A stretch of DNA of 23,161 nucleotides from Bordetella parapertussis (GTDB lineage: Bacteria > Pseudomonadota > Gammaproteobacteria > Burkholderiales > CAIKXV01), in contig CAMDXD010000011.1 in NCBI GenBank assembly GCA_945877995.1, forward strand, positions 1 to 23,161, read 5' to 3'. Shown here piece by piece: positions 6,138 to 13,954 of the stretch (within the stretch, counting starts at the first letter, position 1; the number at the start of each line of letters is the position of its first letter). The notes beneath the pieces are model-generated. The model was not told where the DNA came from. It worked only from the letters and a program-made list of their open reading frames with translations, and searched no databases. Position numbers and translations under genes: made by a program.

Positions 6138-6827
6138 CTAGCGGCCGGACTTCGAATAGACCTCGACCTGCACCGGCGTCGGGTTGTAGCCGCACGCCGG
6201 GTTGTACTTCTGCGGGCAGTTGGAGATTACCGCCAGCACGTCGGTGAGCGCCTCGACGTCGACGAAGGCGCCCGCTTGGGACGGGCTGTCGGAGATTGCC
6301 ATGTGGCCGTCGGCGCCGATCGGCACGCTCATGAACCAGTTGACGTTGGCAACCACGTCCGGCTCACCCATGCGGAACTTGCCCAGCTCGTGCAGGAAGT
6401 TCGCGCGGCAGCTGTGGGTGCGGCGGTTGTAGCGCAACTGGTTGATCTCGACGCTGCAGCAGCCGCCGATGGTGTCGTGGTTCGGGCAGTTGGACGCGAG
6501 CACCTTCATCAGTGGCGTCGCGTACTCGCCGTAGAGCACCGTGCCGGTGTTCAGGTACAGGTTCTCGGCCATCTTCATCGTGTTGGCCGCGTTGTAGCGG
6601 TCGCGCGTGTCGCTGGCGTTGTAGCAGAGGAAGTCGACCGCCTGCTGGCCCTCGAGGTCGATGAAGCGCACCACCTGCCCCTTCAAGAGCTTTGCGCCCC
6701 AGGAAGCGCCGGCATCGACCAGGGTCGACGACACCTGCCGCAGTCCGCGCGGCACTGCGATCTTCGGCACTGCCGGCCTTGGGAAGGCGGCCGCCACCGG
6801 CGCCTTCTTCGCTGCTGCCCTTGTCAT
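6138..6827 (-). CDS. DUF1989 protein (urea carboxylase-associated family)
   Basis: A 229-residue protein with the DUF1989 fold. It has GQQAVDFLCYNASD near residues 60-73 and the Cys/His cluster SNCPNHDTIGGCCS that is likely to bind a metal, followed by NVNWFMSVPIGADGH and a C-terminal CPQKYNPACGYNPTP motif. Members of this family occur beside urea carboxylase, and some are carboxyguanidine-processing subunits; here no urea carboxylase or allophanate hydrolase gene is near, so the substrate is open. I chose ATG at 6827, with a GGGAG ribosome site 9 nt upstream. An in-frame GTG at 6917 would overlap the preceding gene. The N-terminal 25 residues are Ala/Lys/Pro-rich and not family-like. It lies 47 bp after the Bug gene and 46 bp before ridA. 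Confidence 0.85.
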   Translation of the reverse strand: MTRAAAKKAPVAAAFPRPAVPKIAVPRGLRQVSSTLVDAGASWGAKLLKGQVVRFIDLEGQQAVDFLCYNASDTRDRYNAANTMKMAENLYLNTGTVLYGEYATPLMKVLASNCPNHDTIGGCCSVEINQLRYNRRTHSCRANFLHELGKFRMGEPDVVANVNWFMSVPIGADGHMAISDSPSQAGAFVDVEALTDVLAVISNCPQKYNPACGYNPTPVQVEVYSKSGR

Positions 6828-6874
6828 CGCGATACGCTCCCTGGTTGTCTGGTGTCTGGTGTCTGGCCCGGGTG

Positions 6875-7909
6875 CTATTCCGGCTTGATGCCCGCAGCCT
6901 GGATCAGCTTCACCCACTTGCGTTGCTCGGCCAGCACCAGCGCGCTGAATTCGGCCGGCGTGTTGCCGACCGGGTCGAAGCCGAGTTCGGCCAGCCGAGC
7001 CTTCACGTCTGCGGCATTGAGTACCTTGATCGTCTCGTCGGCCAGCCGCTTGACCACCTGGCCAGGCGTGCCGGTCGGCGCGAACAGCCCCTGCCAGTTG
7101 AGCGCCTCGTAGGCCGGCAGGCCGAGTGCCTCGGCCACCGTCGGCACGTCGGGCAGCGCCGCGCTGCGCTTCGGGCTGGTGACGCCCAGCGCGCGCGCCT
7201 TGCCGGTGCGGATGAAAGGCAGCGCGCCCTGGGTGCCCGACACCATCACCGGCACCCGACCGGCGAGCAGGTCGACCAGCGCCGGCCCGCCACCCTTGTA
7301 CGGCACATGGGTCAGTTCGATCTTCGCCAGCACGTTCAGCAGTTCGCCGCCGAGGTGCTGCATGCTGCCGATGCCGGAGGATGCGTAGTCGATCTGTTTC
7401 GGCTTCGCGCGTGCGATGTCGACCAGCTCCTTCATCGTCTTCGCCTGAAACGACGGCGTGACCAGGATCACGTTGGGCGAGGTCGTGAGCTGGGTGATCG
7501 GTGCGAAGTGCTTCACCGGATCGAACGGTGCGTTCTTCGTCACCAGCGGCGCGGTGATGGTGTCGATCGCCGACAGCAGGATCGTGTAGCCATCGGGCGT
7601 GGCTTGGCGCACCAGTTCGGCGCCGAGCATGCCGGCAGCACCGGGACGGTTGTCGACCACGAAAGTCTGGCTGAAGTTCTCGGAGAGCTTCTGAGCGGTG
7701 AGACGGCCGATCGAGTCGGAGCCGCCGCCAGGCGACTGCGGGATCACCATGCGGATCGGCCGCACGGGAAAGGGTGCCTCGGCTGCCTGCAAGGGCGCGC
7801 TAGCGGCAAGGGCGGCGGTGGACAGGACCAGGGCGACCGCGACGGCGAGCGGCGGGCGGCCGGAACACGGGCCAGGGACGTTGACGAATGCTGTGGACGG
7901 CGCGGACAT
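6875..7909 (-). CDS. Bug/TctC-type tripartite tricarboxylate transporter solute-binding protein
   Basis: A 344-residue periplasmic binding protein of the Bug family, which is expanded in Burkholderiales. A signal peptide runs to about residue 44 (hydrophobic LAVAVALVLSTAALAAS, cleavage near LQAAEA). Family motifs are PIRMVIPQSPGGGSDSIGRL, VVDNRPGAAGMLGAELV, ATPDGYTIL and HVPYKGGGPALVDLLAG. The start at 7909 has an AGGGAG ribosome site 5 nt upstream; an upstream in-frame codon at 7924 would overlap that site. Bug proteins bind small carboxylates, amides or other organic acids. No TctA/TctB membrane genes are in the window, as is common for orphan Bug genes. It is first in the operon that leads to the seleno-glutaredoxin. 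Confidence 0.9.
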   Translation of the reverse strand: MSAPSTAFVNVPGPCSGRPPLAVAVALVLSTAALAASAPLQAAEAPFPVRPIRMVIPQSPGGGSDSIGRLTAQKLSENFSQTFVVDNRPGAAGMLGAELVRQATPDGYTILLSAIDTITAPLVTKNAPFDPVKHFAPITQLTTSPNVILVTPSFQAKTMKELVDIARAKPKQIDYASSGIGSMQHLGGELLNVLAKIELTHVPYKGGGPALVDLLAGRVPVMVSGTQGALPFIRTGKARALGVTSPKRSAALPDVPTVAEALGLPAYEALNWQGLFAPTGTPGQVVKRLADETIKVLNAADVKARLAELGFDPVGNTPAEFSALVLAEQRKWVKLIQAAGIKPE

Positions 7910-7946
7910 CGAAACTCCCTGCAACTCGAATCTCGGTGAAGCGTGG

Positions 7947-7952
7947 ACTATA
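7947..7952 (-). promoter_or_regulatory. Predicted -10 box for the Bug-DUF1989-ridA-glutaredoxin operon
   Basis: TATAGT on the minus strand (five of six bases of the -10 consensus) in the 82-bp gap before the Bug gene, which would give a leader of about 31 nt. I see no good -35 at the right distance, so this is tentative. Confidence 0.35.
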
Positions 7953-7991
7953 CCGGCGGAAGGGATGGCGTGGCCCGCTCGGCAGCAGACG

Positions 7992-9272
7992 TCAGGCCGA
8001 AAGGTTCATGCCATCGCAGTCGGCTACCAGCTTGCCGATGTGCTCGCGAAAGTTGAAGAACCCGCGCGCGGCATGCGGCCACGCGGCGGCATCCCAGCGC
8101 CGCTGCCACTGCACCAGGGCGATACCGTGCTCATCGAGCGCAGGGCCGAGCGCATCCAGCACCGGCCGGATCGGACCGACGCAGGCGTGCGGCGCGACCA
8201 CCTGCCGCAGGCCGTGCGCGCGGGCCCAGTCGACACAGTCGACCACCGAAGCGGCGGCGGCATGGTCGACCTGCAGGCCGGACGCGGCCGTCCAGCGCCA
8301 GCCGGCGTCTGCCAGCGCCACCGTGCGAAACGCGCGCGCCGCGGCACCTGCAGGCAGCAACGCTCCCGCGTCCGGCACATCGAGGAGGGCTGCCGCCGCC
8401 CAGTCGATGCCGGGACTCGCCGCGAATGCCGATTCCGGATGCAGGTCGTCGACGGTCATCAGCAGGCCGGCACGCACGCCGGGCCGTGGCCGTGCGGGCA
8501 ACCGCAGGGGCTGCCGCTCGAACGGGGCATCGGCGGGCAGCGGCGCAGCAGCTTCGTCGAGTTCGCCGCGTGGGTCGAACCGGCCATCGGTGTACTCGGC
8601 GATGTTGGCCGCTCGCGCAAGGTAGTGCTTGCCCCGGGTCTGCAACCCGCCGACCCAGCGCCACGACAGCGTGTTCGAGGCAGGGTCAGCATCGGCGAGG
8701 TGGCGCAGGAACCAGTCAGCGCCCAGTTCCCAAGGCAGCCGGAGCGTGAAGATCCAGATGCTCGCCGTCCACATCCGCGCATGGTTGTGCAGGTAGCCAT
8801 GGCCGGCGAGTTCCGTAGCCCAGGCATCGAAGCAGGCGATGCCGGTGCGGCCCTCGACCGCCTGCCGGTAGCGCTCTGCCAGCGCGGCATCCCGGTCGAG
8901 CCGGTCGACAAGCAGATCAAGGCCGCTGCGGTAGCGCATCCACGCATCGGGATGCTGCTCGAACCAGCCTTTCCAGTAGGTGCGCCAGCACACCTCCTGC
9001 ACGAACTTCGCGCAGGCCGACGGCGCATGCCGGCCGAGGACGGCGGCAACCACCTCGGGCTCGGTGACCAGGCGATGCCGGATCCATGGCGACAGCACAG
9101 ACACGTTGTCGCGTGCCTGCGGTCCGTGGTCGTGGTTGCGCCGCGCCGCATAGTCCCTGCCGGCATGCGGCAGGAACGCCTGCAGGCGCACCAGCCCTTG
9201 CGCGCGCGACGCGGGCCCGGGCACCCTGCCGTCCGGGTGCAGAGAATGCGGAGGGTTCAGAGGGTTCAGCAA
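7992..9272 (-). CDS. Photolyase/cryptochrome-like FAD-binding protein with non-canonical domain order
   Basis: A 426-residue protein. Residues about 50-225 match the C-terminal helical FAD-binding domain of DNA photolyases: LSPWIRHRLVTEPEVV, WRTYWKGWFEQHP, TGIACFDAWATELAGHGYLHNHARMW, the tryptophan-rich LPWELGADWFLRHLADADPASN, and GKHYLARAANIAEYT. The usual N-terminal alpha/beta antenna domain is missing. Instead, residues about 290-426 look like an alpha/beta domain with repeated strand-helix units (GLQVDHAAAASVVDCVDWAR, QVVAPHACVGPIRPVLDALG), so the order seems reversed. The start is uncertain: a TTG at 9272 lies 2 bp after the stop of the membrane-protein gene, and a GTG at 9224 is an alternative. 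It could repair DNA or sense light; a photoprotective role would suit a phototroph. Confidence 0.8.
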   Translation of the reverse strand: MLNPLNPPHSLHPDGRVPGPASRAQGLVRLQAFLPHAGRDYAARRNHDHGPQARDNVSVLSPWIRHRLVTEPEVVAAVLGRHAPSACAKFVQEVCWRTYWKGWFEQHPDAWMRYRSGLDLLVDRLDRDAALAERYRQAVEGRTGIACFDAWATELAGHGYLHNHARMWTASIWIFTLRLPWELGADWFLRHLADADPASNTLSWRWVGGLQTRGKHYLARAANIAEYTDGRFDPRGELDEAAAPLPADAPFERQPLRLPARPRPGVRAGLLMTVDDLHPESAFAASPGIDWAAAALLDVPDAGALLPAGAAARAFRTVALADAGWRWTAASGLQVDHAAAASVVDCVDWARAHGLRQVVAPHACVGPIRPVLDALGPALDEHGIALVQWQRRWDAAAWPHAARGFFNFREHIGKLVADCDGMNLSA

Positions 9273-9274
9273 AT

Positions 9275-9703
9275 TCAGGCCGTGCCGAACAGCGTTGCCG
9301 GACGGAAATTCGACATGATGCCGAGCGATATGCCGGTCAGCACCATCAGCACCGAACTGTTGCCGGTGAACATGTAGAAGCCGATGCCGACATACATCGG
9401 CAGGCTGCTCGCCATCGCCCCGGTAATCATCCAGATCTGCGCCGCCTGCAGGTCGTCATGGCTCTCCGGGTCGGGCCGCGGCGTGCGATAGCGGAGCTGG
9501 TTCCACTTCTGGTGGACCAGCAGCGTCGGCAGCGCCAGCGCACCGCCGACGACCAGCGCCATCGTCGCAAACCGCTGGTACGACTCATCGAGGTGGGTGG
9601 GTCCGATCCACATCACCAGCAAGGCTGTGATCACGTTGCCGAGCAGTATCAGCAGCCAGAGCCACTCGACCTTGTTCACGTTGCGCTGCGCTTCTTCACT
9701 CAT
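9275..9703 (-). CDS. Small four-span membrane protein of unknown function
   Basis: A 142-residue protein with about four membrane spans at residues 14-34, 45-63, 88-111 and 116-132, and a hydrophilic loop between spans two and three (HQKWNQLRYRTPRPDPESHDD). I do not recognise the family. ATG at 9703 has an AGGGG ribosome site about 6 nt upstream; the frame stays open further upstream but without family-like or biased sequence. It is transcribed with the photolyase-like gene, whose start codon lies 2 bp after this stop, so the two products may work together at the membrane. Confidence 0.7.
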   Translation of the reverse strand: MSEEAQRNVNKVEWLWLLILLGNVITALLVMWIGPTHLDESYQRFATMALVVGGALALPTLLVHQKWNQLRYRTPRPDPESHDDLQAAQIWMITGAMASSLPMYVGIGFYMFTGNSSVLMVLTGISLGIMSNFRPATLFGTA

Positions 9704-9827
9704 GTCTTGCCCCTGATGGCTGGCGATCGTCTGCCGCGGCGCCCGGTCTTGATGGCGTTCGCGCGCCGGTGTCATCCCGGATCGCCGTCTGCGCGGATGG
9801 GTACCGTATCTGTCCACGCTGGGGCGG

Positions 9828-9833
9828 ATTGTA
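9828..9833 (-). promoter_or_regulatory. Possible -10 box for the membrane-protein/photolyase operon
   Basis: TACAAT on the minus strand, five of six bases of the -10 consensus, in the 274-bp divergent gap (9704-9977). No convincing -35 was found. It would give a leader of about 120 nt. Confidence 0.3.
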
Positions 9834-9857
9834 ATCAGGACGGACTGGCCAACCGTC

Positions 9858-9901
9858 GATTCGGCGTGGTTTCGACGCAGATTCGGCTTCGATTCGCGGC
9901 A
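9858..9901. repeat. Four phased 11-bp repeats upstream of the MFS gene
   Basis: Units start at 9858, 9869, 9880 and 9891 with GATTCG, GTTTCG, GATTCG and GATTCG at the head of each, followed by five less conserved bases. The exact 11-bp period puts each unit on the same face of the helix. The block ends 12 bp before the predicted MFS -10 element, the place expected for an activator array. Confidence 0.5.
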
Positions 9902-9913
9902 GCGGACCCTGCT

Positions 9914-9922
9914 TGTTACACT
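9914..9922 (+). promoter_or_regulatory. Predicted extended -10 promoter for the MFS gene
   Basis: TG, one base, then TACACT (four of six -10 bases) about 55 nt before the ATG at 9978. No clear -35; the phased repeats just upstream may substitute through an activator. Confidence 0.35.
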
Positions 9923-9977
9923 GCCGGCACTGCCGTGGACGTCTGCGCACGCGCCGCGGCGCCCGGAGCATTGCGCG

Positions 9978-11234
9978 ATGAGCCAGACGGCCTCGAACGA
10001 AACCGTTGTGAAGAAGACCTCGCTGCAGGCAGGCGCCGTGACCGTGCTGGTCTGCGGTGCGATCGTGATCACCCTTGGCATGGGTGTGCGGCAGTCGTTC
10101 GGCATCTTCCTGAAGCCGGTCACCGTCGACCTCGAAATCGGCCGCCAGGTGTTCGGCCTGGCGATCGCGCTGCAGACCCTGCTGACCGGGCTGCTCGGGC
10201 CAGCCGCCGGCATGCTGTCGGACCGTTTCGGTCCGAACCGGGTGATCGCAGCCGGCACCCTGATCTACGGCCTGGGGCTGGTGCTGGCCGGGTTCGCGCA
10301 GGGGCCGAACAGCCTGGTGCTGACCCTGGGCGGGGTGGTCGGCCTGGGCATGAGCCTGCTCACGCTGCCGGTGGTGCTGGGCGCGGTCGGGCGGGTGGTC
10401 ACGCCGGCCCAGCGCGGGACTGCCTTCGGCCTGGTCACGGCGGGGGGGTCGTTCGGGCAGTTCGCGATGGTGCCGGGCGCACAGGCGCTGGTCACGACCT
10501 TCGACTGGCAGACAGCGTTCATGCTGCTGTCGATCGCGATGGCGGTAGCCTTCGCCGTTTCGTTCGGTCTCGCCCACAAGGCGAACGCAGGCGGGACGGC
10601 GCCCGCAGCAGGAGAGGACAGCAGTGCCTGGGCGGCACTCGCCCGCGCGGGCAGGCATCCCGGCTACTGGCTGCTGACGCTGTCGTTCTTCGTCTGCGGC
10701 TTCCATGTCTCGTTCGTCGCGACCCACCTGCCGGCCTACCTCGCCGACCGCGGCATTTCGGCGGCGGTGGCCGCCAACTCGCTGGCGCTGATCGGGCTGT
10801 GCAACATCTTCGGGTCGTACCTGTTCGGCGCCGCCTGCTCACGCTACGCGAAGAAGCACTTACTCTCGTTCATATACGCTGGCAGAGCGCTCCTGTTCGT
10901 CCTTGTCCTGTTGTTGCCGATGACGCCGACGCTGGCGCTGGCGTTCGGCGCCATCATCGGCTTCCTGTGGCTGGGCACCGTCCCGCCGACCTCCGGCCTG
11001 GTGGCCCAGCTGTTCGGCACGCGCTACCTGGCGACGCTGTTCGGCGTGGTGTTCATGAGCCACCAGATCGGCGGCTTTCTCGGCGCCTGGTTTGCCGGGT
11101 ACCTGTTCGACAGCACCGGGTCCTACAATATCGCCTGGATGATCTCGATCGCGCTGGGCGTGTTCGGCGCGCTGGTGCTGCTGCCGGTTGCCGAGCCTTC
11201 GCCGGCCACGCTGCGCGCAGCCGGTGCCGGCTGA
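9978..11234 (+). CDS. MFS transporter, monocarboxylate/oxalate-formate antiporter type
   Basis: A 418-residue inner-membrane protein with 12 predicted spans in two halves, separated by a hydrophilic loop near residues 195-225 (AHKANAGGTAPAAGEDSS). The N half has GMGVRQSFGIFLKPVTVDL and the MFS loop 2-3 motif AGMLSDRFGPNRV near residues 77-89. The C half has FVATHLPAYLADRGIS and the matching SRYAKK loop. The SFGIF-type first span and this loop pattern resemble the OFA/MCT branch that moves small organic acids; the substrate cannot be read. ATG at 9978 has GGAG about 9 nt upstream. It is divergent from the membrane-protein/photolyase genes and followed 30 bp later by a 50-residue frame. Confidence 0.88.
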   Translation: MSQTASNETVVKKTSLQAGAVTVLVCGAIVITLGMGVRQSFGIFLKPVTVDLEIGRQVFGLAIALQTLLTGLLGPAAGMLSDRFGPNRVIAAGTLIYGLGLVLAGFAQGPNSLVLTLGGVVGLGMSLLTLPVVLGAVGRVVTPAQRGTAFGLVTAGGSFGQFAMVPGAQALVTTFDWQTAFMLLSIAMAVAFAVSFGLAHKANAGGTAPAAGEDSSAWAALARAGRHPGYWLLTLSFFVCGFHVSFVATHLPAYLADRGISAAVAANSLALIGLCNIFGSYLFGAACSRYAKKHLLSFIYAGRALLFVLVLLLPMTPTLALAFGAIIGFLWLGTVPPTSGLVAQLFGTRYLATLFGVVFMSHQIGGFLGAWFAGYLFDSTGSYNIAWMISIALGVFGALVLLPVAEPSPATLRAAGAG

Positions 11235-11264
11235 GCCGCCGCCACGCCGCGGTATACTGTCCCC

Positions 11265-11417
11265 ATGGACAGGATCGCCGATTCCGCCATCGACCCGGTC
11301 GTGCCGCACCGCACGGCCCTGCTGGTGCTCGCCGCCGGCGGGCTGATGGCGTTTGCTGCCTGGCAGGTCACGGGCGTCGCACTGTTCCTCGAAGCACTGG
11401 GCGGCAGCTGCCTGTAA
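11265..11417 (+). CDS. Putative 50-residue single-span membrane peptide
   Basis: A short frame, ATG to TAA, with the strong third-position G/C bias of its neighbours. It has a polar start (MDRIADSAIDPVVPHR), one hydrophobic span at about residues 17-46 and a C-terminal GGSCL. A TATACT box at 11253-11258 lies only 6 nt before the ATG, so any transcript from it would be nearly leaderless; read-through from the MFS gene is the other option. No ribosome site is visible and I do not recognise a family. Confidence 0.4.
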   Translation: MDRIADSAIDPVVPHRTALLVLAAGGLMAFAAWQVTGVALFLEALGGSCL

Positions 11418-11423
11418 CGCCCG

Positions 11424-11441
11424 CCCGGGTGCCATCCCGGG
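11424..11441 (+). terminator. Possible weak terminator hairpin
   Basis: CCCGGG at 11424-11429 and 11436-11441 can pair around a six-base loop, just after the small frame and before the hemA leader. There is no T-run, and each half is itself a palindrome, so support is modest. Confidence 0.3.
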
Positions 11442-11510
11442 ATCGCAGCGGAAAGCCGGCGCCAGCCTGCGGCGAGTTTCCTGCCGCTGGCCTCGACACA
11501 TTTCCAGCTG

Positions 11511-11555
11511 TTGTACTTTCGCATTGACACCAATGTGTGTTAACTTCTCTTGACA
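11511..11555 (+). promoter_or_regulatory. Likely hemA promoter region
   Basis: An AT-richer stretch in the 188-bp hemA upstream gap (11418-11605) with two exact TTGACA hexamers (11524-11529 and 11550-11555) and one TTGTAC (11511-11516). No -10 with normal spacing is obvious for any of them, so the start point is undecided. ACAC-CAAT-GTGT (11527-11538) forms a small inverted repeat. Confidence 0.4.
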
Positions 11556-11605
11556 CACCGGACATTTCTGACCGTCCCGCTCCCTCGCCAACCGGTTCTC
11601 GATTC

Positions 11606-12859
11606 ATGCAACTCTACGCAGTCGGCATCAACCACCAGAGCGCACCGGTCAAGGTACGCGAGCGGGTCGCTTTCAATGGCGAAACGATGCCCGAGGCGCT
11701 GCGCAACCTGGTCGAGACCGGGCCGGTATCGGAAGCGGCGATCCTCTCGACCTGCAACCGGACCGAGATCTACTGCAGCACGAACGATCCGCAGTACGCG
11801 ACTGGCTGGCTGGCCGACTATCACAAGCTCGAGCGCGACGCGCTCAAGCCGTACGTCTACACGCTGCCGTCGCAGGACGCGGCGCGCCATGCGTTCAGGG
11901 TTGCTGCCGGGCTCGATTCGATGGTGCTGGGCGAACCGCAGATACTCGGCCAGCTCAAGCAGGCCGTGCGGTCGGCCGAGAATGCCGGCACCCTCGGATC
12001 CCTGTTGCACAAGCTGTTCCAGCGGACGTTCTCGATCGCGAAGCGGGTGCGCTCCGAGACCGAGATTGGCGGCAGCTCGGTATCGATGGCGGCCGCGGCA
12101 GTCGCGCTCGCCGAGCGCCTGTTCCCGTCGATCGCCGAGCAGCGCGTGCTGTTCATCGGTGCCGGCGAGATGATCGATCTGTGCGCTGCGCACTTCTGCG
12201 CACGCAAACCGCGCATGGTCAGCTTCGCCAACCGCACCCAGGCCCGTGGCCAGTTGCTGGCCGAACGCCATGGCGGCAATGCGATGGGGCTGGCCGACCT
12301 GCCCGACCGCCTGCCCGAATACGACATCGTCATCACCTGCACCGCCAGCCAGTTGCCGATCATCGGCAAAGGCCTGCTCGAGCGCACGCTCAAGGCGCGG
12401 CGTCGCAAGCCGGTGTTCATCGTCGACCTGGCGGTTCCGCGCGACGTCGAAGCGGAAGCCGCACGCATGGACGACGTGTTCCTGTACACCGTCGATGACC
12501 TGGGCGAGATCGTCAAACTGGGCCGCGAGTCGCGGGCCGGCGCCGTCCACGACGCCGAGGCAATCATCTCGCTCGGCGTATCCGACTTCATGCACTGGGT
12601 ATCGACACGCGAACTGGTGCCCACCATCCGTGCGCTGCGCGACGAGGCCGAACGGTCGCGCCAGCGCGAGGTCGAGCAGGCGATACGGCGGCTGACACTG
12701 GGCGACGATCCGAAACTGGTGATCGATCGCCTGTCGCGATCGATCACCAACAAGCTCCTGCATGCACCGTCGCACGCCCTGAACAACCTCGGTGAGGGTA
12801 GCCGCGACGAACTCGCCCAACTGCTGTCGGGACGCGCGCGCGCTGGCGACCGCTCGTAG
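11606..12859 (+). CDS. hemA: Glutamyl-tRNA reductase
   Basis: A 417-residue enzyme, the usual length (418 in E. coli). It reduces glutamate on tRNA-Glu to glutamate-1-semialdehyde with NADPH, the committed step of the C5 pathway to haem and bacteriochlorophyll. The start MQLYAVGINHQSAPVKVRER is typical, the catalytic cysteine is Cys50 in STCNRTEIYC, and the family block MVLGEPQILGQLKQAV lies near residues 107-122. The NADPH domain has VLFIGAGEMI, followed by FANRTQARGQLLAE and the FIVDLAVPRDVE motif. I chose ATG at 11606; an in-frame TTG at 11537 would add 23 non-homologous residues. It is followed by prfA after 10 bp and prmC, a widely conserved hemA-prfA-prmC order. Confidence 0.97.
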   Translation: MQLYAVGINHQSAPVKVRERVAFNGETMPEALRNLVETGPVSEAAILSTCNRTEIYCSTNDPQYATGWLADYHKLERDALKPYVYTLPSQDAARHAFRVAAGLDSMVLGEPQILGQLKQAVRSAENAGTLGSLLHKLFQRTFSIAKRVRSETEIGGSSVSMAAAAVALAERLFPSIAEQRVLFIGAGEMIDLCAAHFCARKPRMVSFANRTQARGQLLAERHGGNAMGLADLPDRLPEYDIVITCTASQLPIIGKGLLERTLKARRRKPVFIVDLAVPRDVEAEAARMDDVFLYTVDDLGEIVKLGRESRAGAVHDAEAIISLGVSDFMHWVSTRELVPTIRALRDEAERSRQREVEQAIRRLTLGDDPKLVIDRLSRSITNKLLHAPSHALNNLGEGSRDELAQLLSGRARAGDRS

Positions 12860-12869
12860 CGGCGCCGCG

Positions 12870-13952
12870 ATGAACCCGAGTATCGCTGCCAAGCTTGCGC
12901 AGCTCGCCGAACGGCTCGACGAGGTCAATGCGATCCTCGGTCGCGCCGACGCGACGGACAACCTCGACCAGTACCGCCGGCTGACTCGCGAGCGTTCAGA
13001 ACTCGAAGGCGTGGTCGACCTCTACCGCCAGCACGGCGCGGTCGGCCAGTCGCTGCGCGAGGCCGAGGCGCTGCTGTCCGACCCCGACATGCGCGAACTG
13101 GCCGAGACCGAACTGCGCGAGGGCCGCGATCGCATCGTCGTACTCGAGCAGGCGCTGCAGCAGGCCCTGCTGCCGAAAGATCCCAACGACGAGCGCAACC
13201 TGTTCCTGGAGGTGCGTGCGGGCACCGGCGGCGACGAGTCGGCGCTGTTCGCCGGCGACCTGTTCCGGATGTACGTGCGCCATGCCGAACGCAGCGGCTG
13301 GAAGGTCGAGGTCATCTCGCAGAATGCGGCCGAGCTCGGCGGCTACAAGGAAGTGATCGCGAAGATCATCGGCCACGGCGCCTATTCGAAGCTGAAGTTC
13401 GAATCGGGCGGGCACCGGGTGCAGCGCGTACCCGCGACGGAAACACAGGGCCGTATCCACACCTCGGCCTGCACGGTGGCGGTGCTGCCGGAGGCAGACG
13501 AGGTGAGTGACGTCGTGCTCAATCCGTCCGAGTTGCGCATCGACACCTACCGGGCTTCGGGCGCCGGCGGCCAGCACATCAACAAGACCGATTCAGCCGT
13601 GCGCATCACCCACCTGCCGACCGGTATCGTGGTGGAATGCCAGGATGACCGGTCGCAGCACCGGAACAAGGCCCAGGCCATGTCGGTGCTCGCTGCGCGC
13701 ATCAAGGACGTGCAGGTGCGCTCTCAGCAGGCAAAGCAGGCGGCCGAACGCAAATCGCTCGTCGGCAGCGGCGACCGATCCGAACGCATCCGCACCTACA
13801 ATTTTCCCCAGGGACGCGTCACCGACCACCGGATAAACCTCACCTTGTACAAGATCGACCAGATCATGGACGGCGACATCGCGCCGCTCGTATCGGCGCT
13901 GGTGGCCGAGCACCAGGCAGAGCAACTCGCCGCCATGTCGGAGGCCGCCTGA
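12870..13952 (+). CDS. prfA: Peptide chain release factor 1
   Basis: A 360-residue class I release factor that reads UAA and UAG and triggers hydrolysis of peptidyl-tRNA. The GGQ motif is at residues 233-235 within ASGAGGQHINKTDSAVRI, and the stop-codon-recognition motif is in the segment PATETQGRIHTSACTVAV near residue 188 (PAT, the RF1-specific tripeptide, rather than SPF of RF2). The length equals that of E. coli RF1. ATG at 12870 is 10 bp after the hemA stop, and prmC starts 2 bp after the prfA stop. Since RF1 does not read UGA, it would not compete with selenocysteine insertion at the TGA in the glutaredoxin gene. Confidence 0.98.
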   Translation: MNPSIAAKLAQLAERLDEVNAILGRADATDNLDQYRRLTRERSELEGVVDLYRQHGAVGQSLREAEALLSDPDMRELAETELREGRDRIVVLEQALQQALLPKDPNDERNLFLEVRAGTGGDESALFAGDLFRMYVRHAERSGWKVEVISQNAAELGGYKEVIAKIIGHGAYSKLKFESGGHRVQRVPATETQGRIHTSACTVAVLPEADEVSDVVLNPSELRIDTYRASGAGGQHINKTDSAVRITHLPTGIVVECQDDRSQHRNKAQAMSVLAARIKDVQVRSQQAKQAAERKSLVGSGDRSERIRTYNFPQGRVTDHRINLTLYKIDQIMDGDIAPLVSALVAEHQAEQLAAMSEAA

Positions 13953-13954
13953 CC

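Noticed and set aside
9086..11527. An 813-codon open frame on the plus strand
   Set aside because: It overlaps the photolyase-like, membrane-protein and MFS genes in other frames and its translation is Arg/Pro/Gly-rich without family motifs; it is a GC-rich shadow frame.
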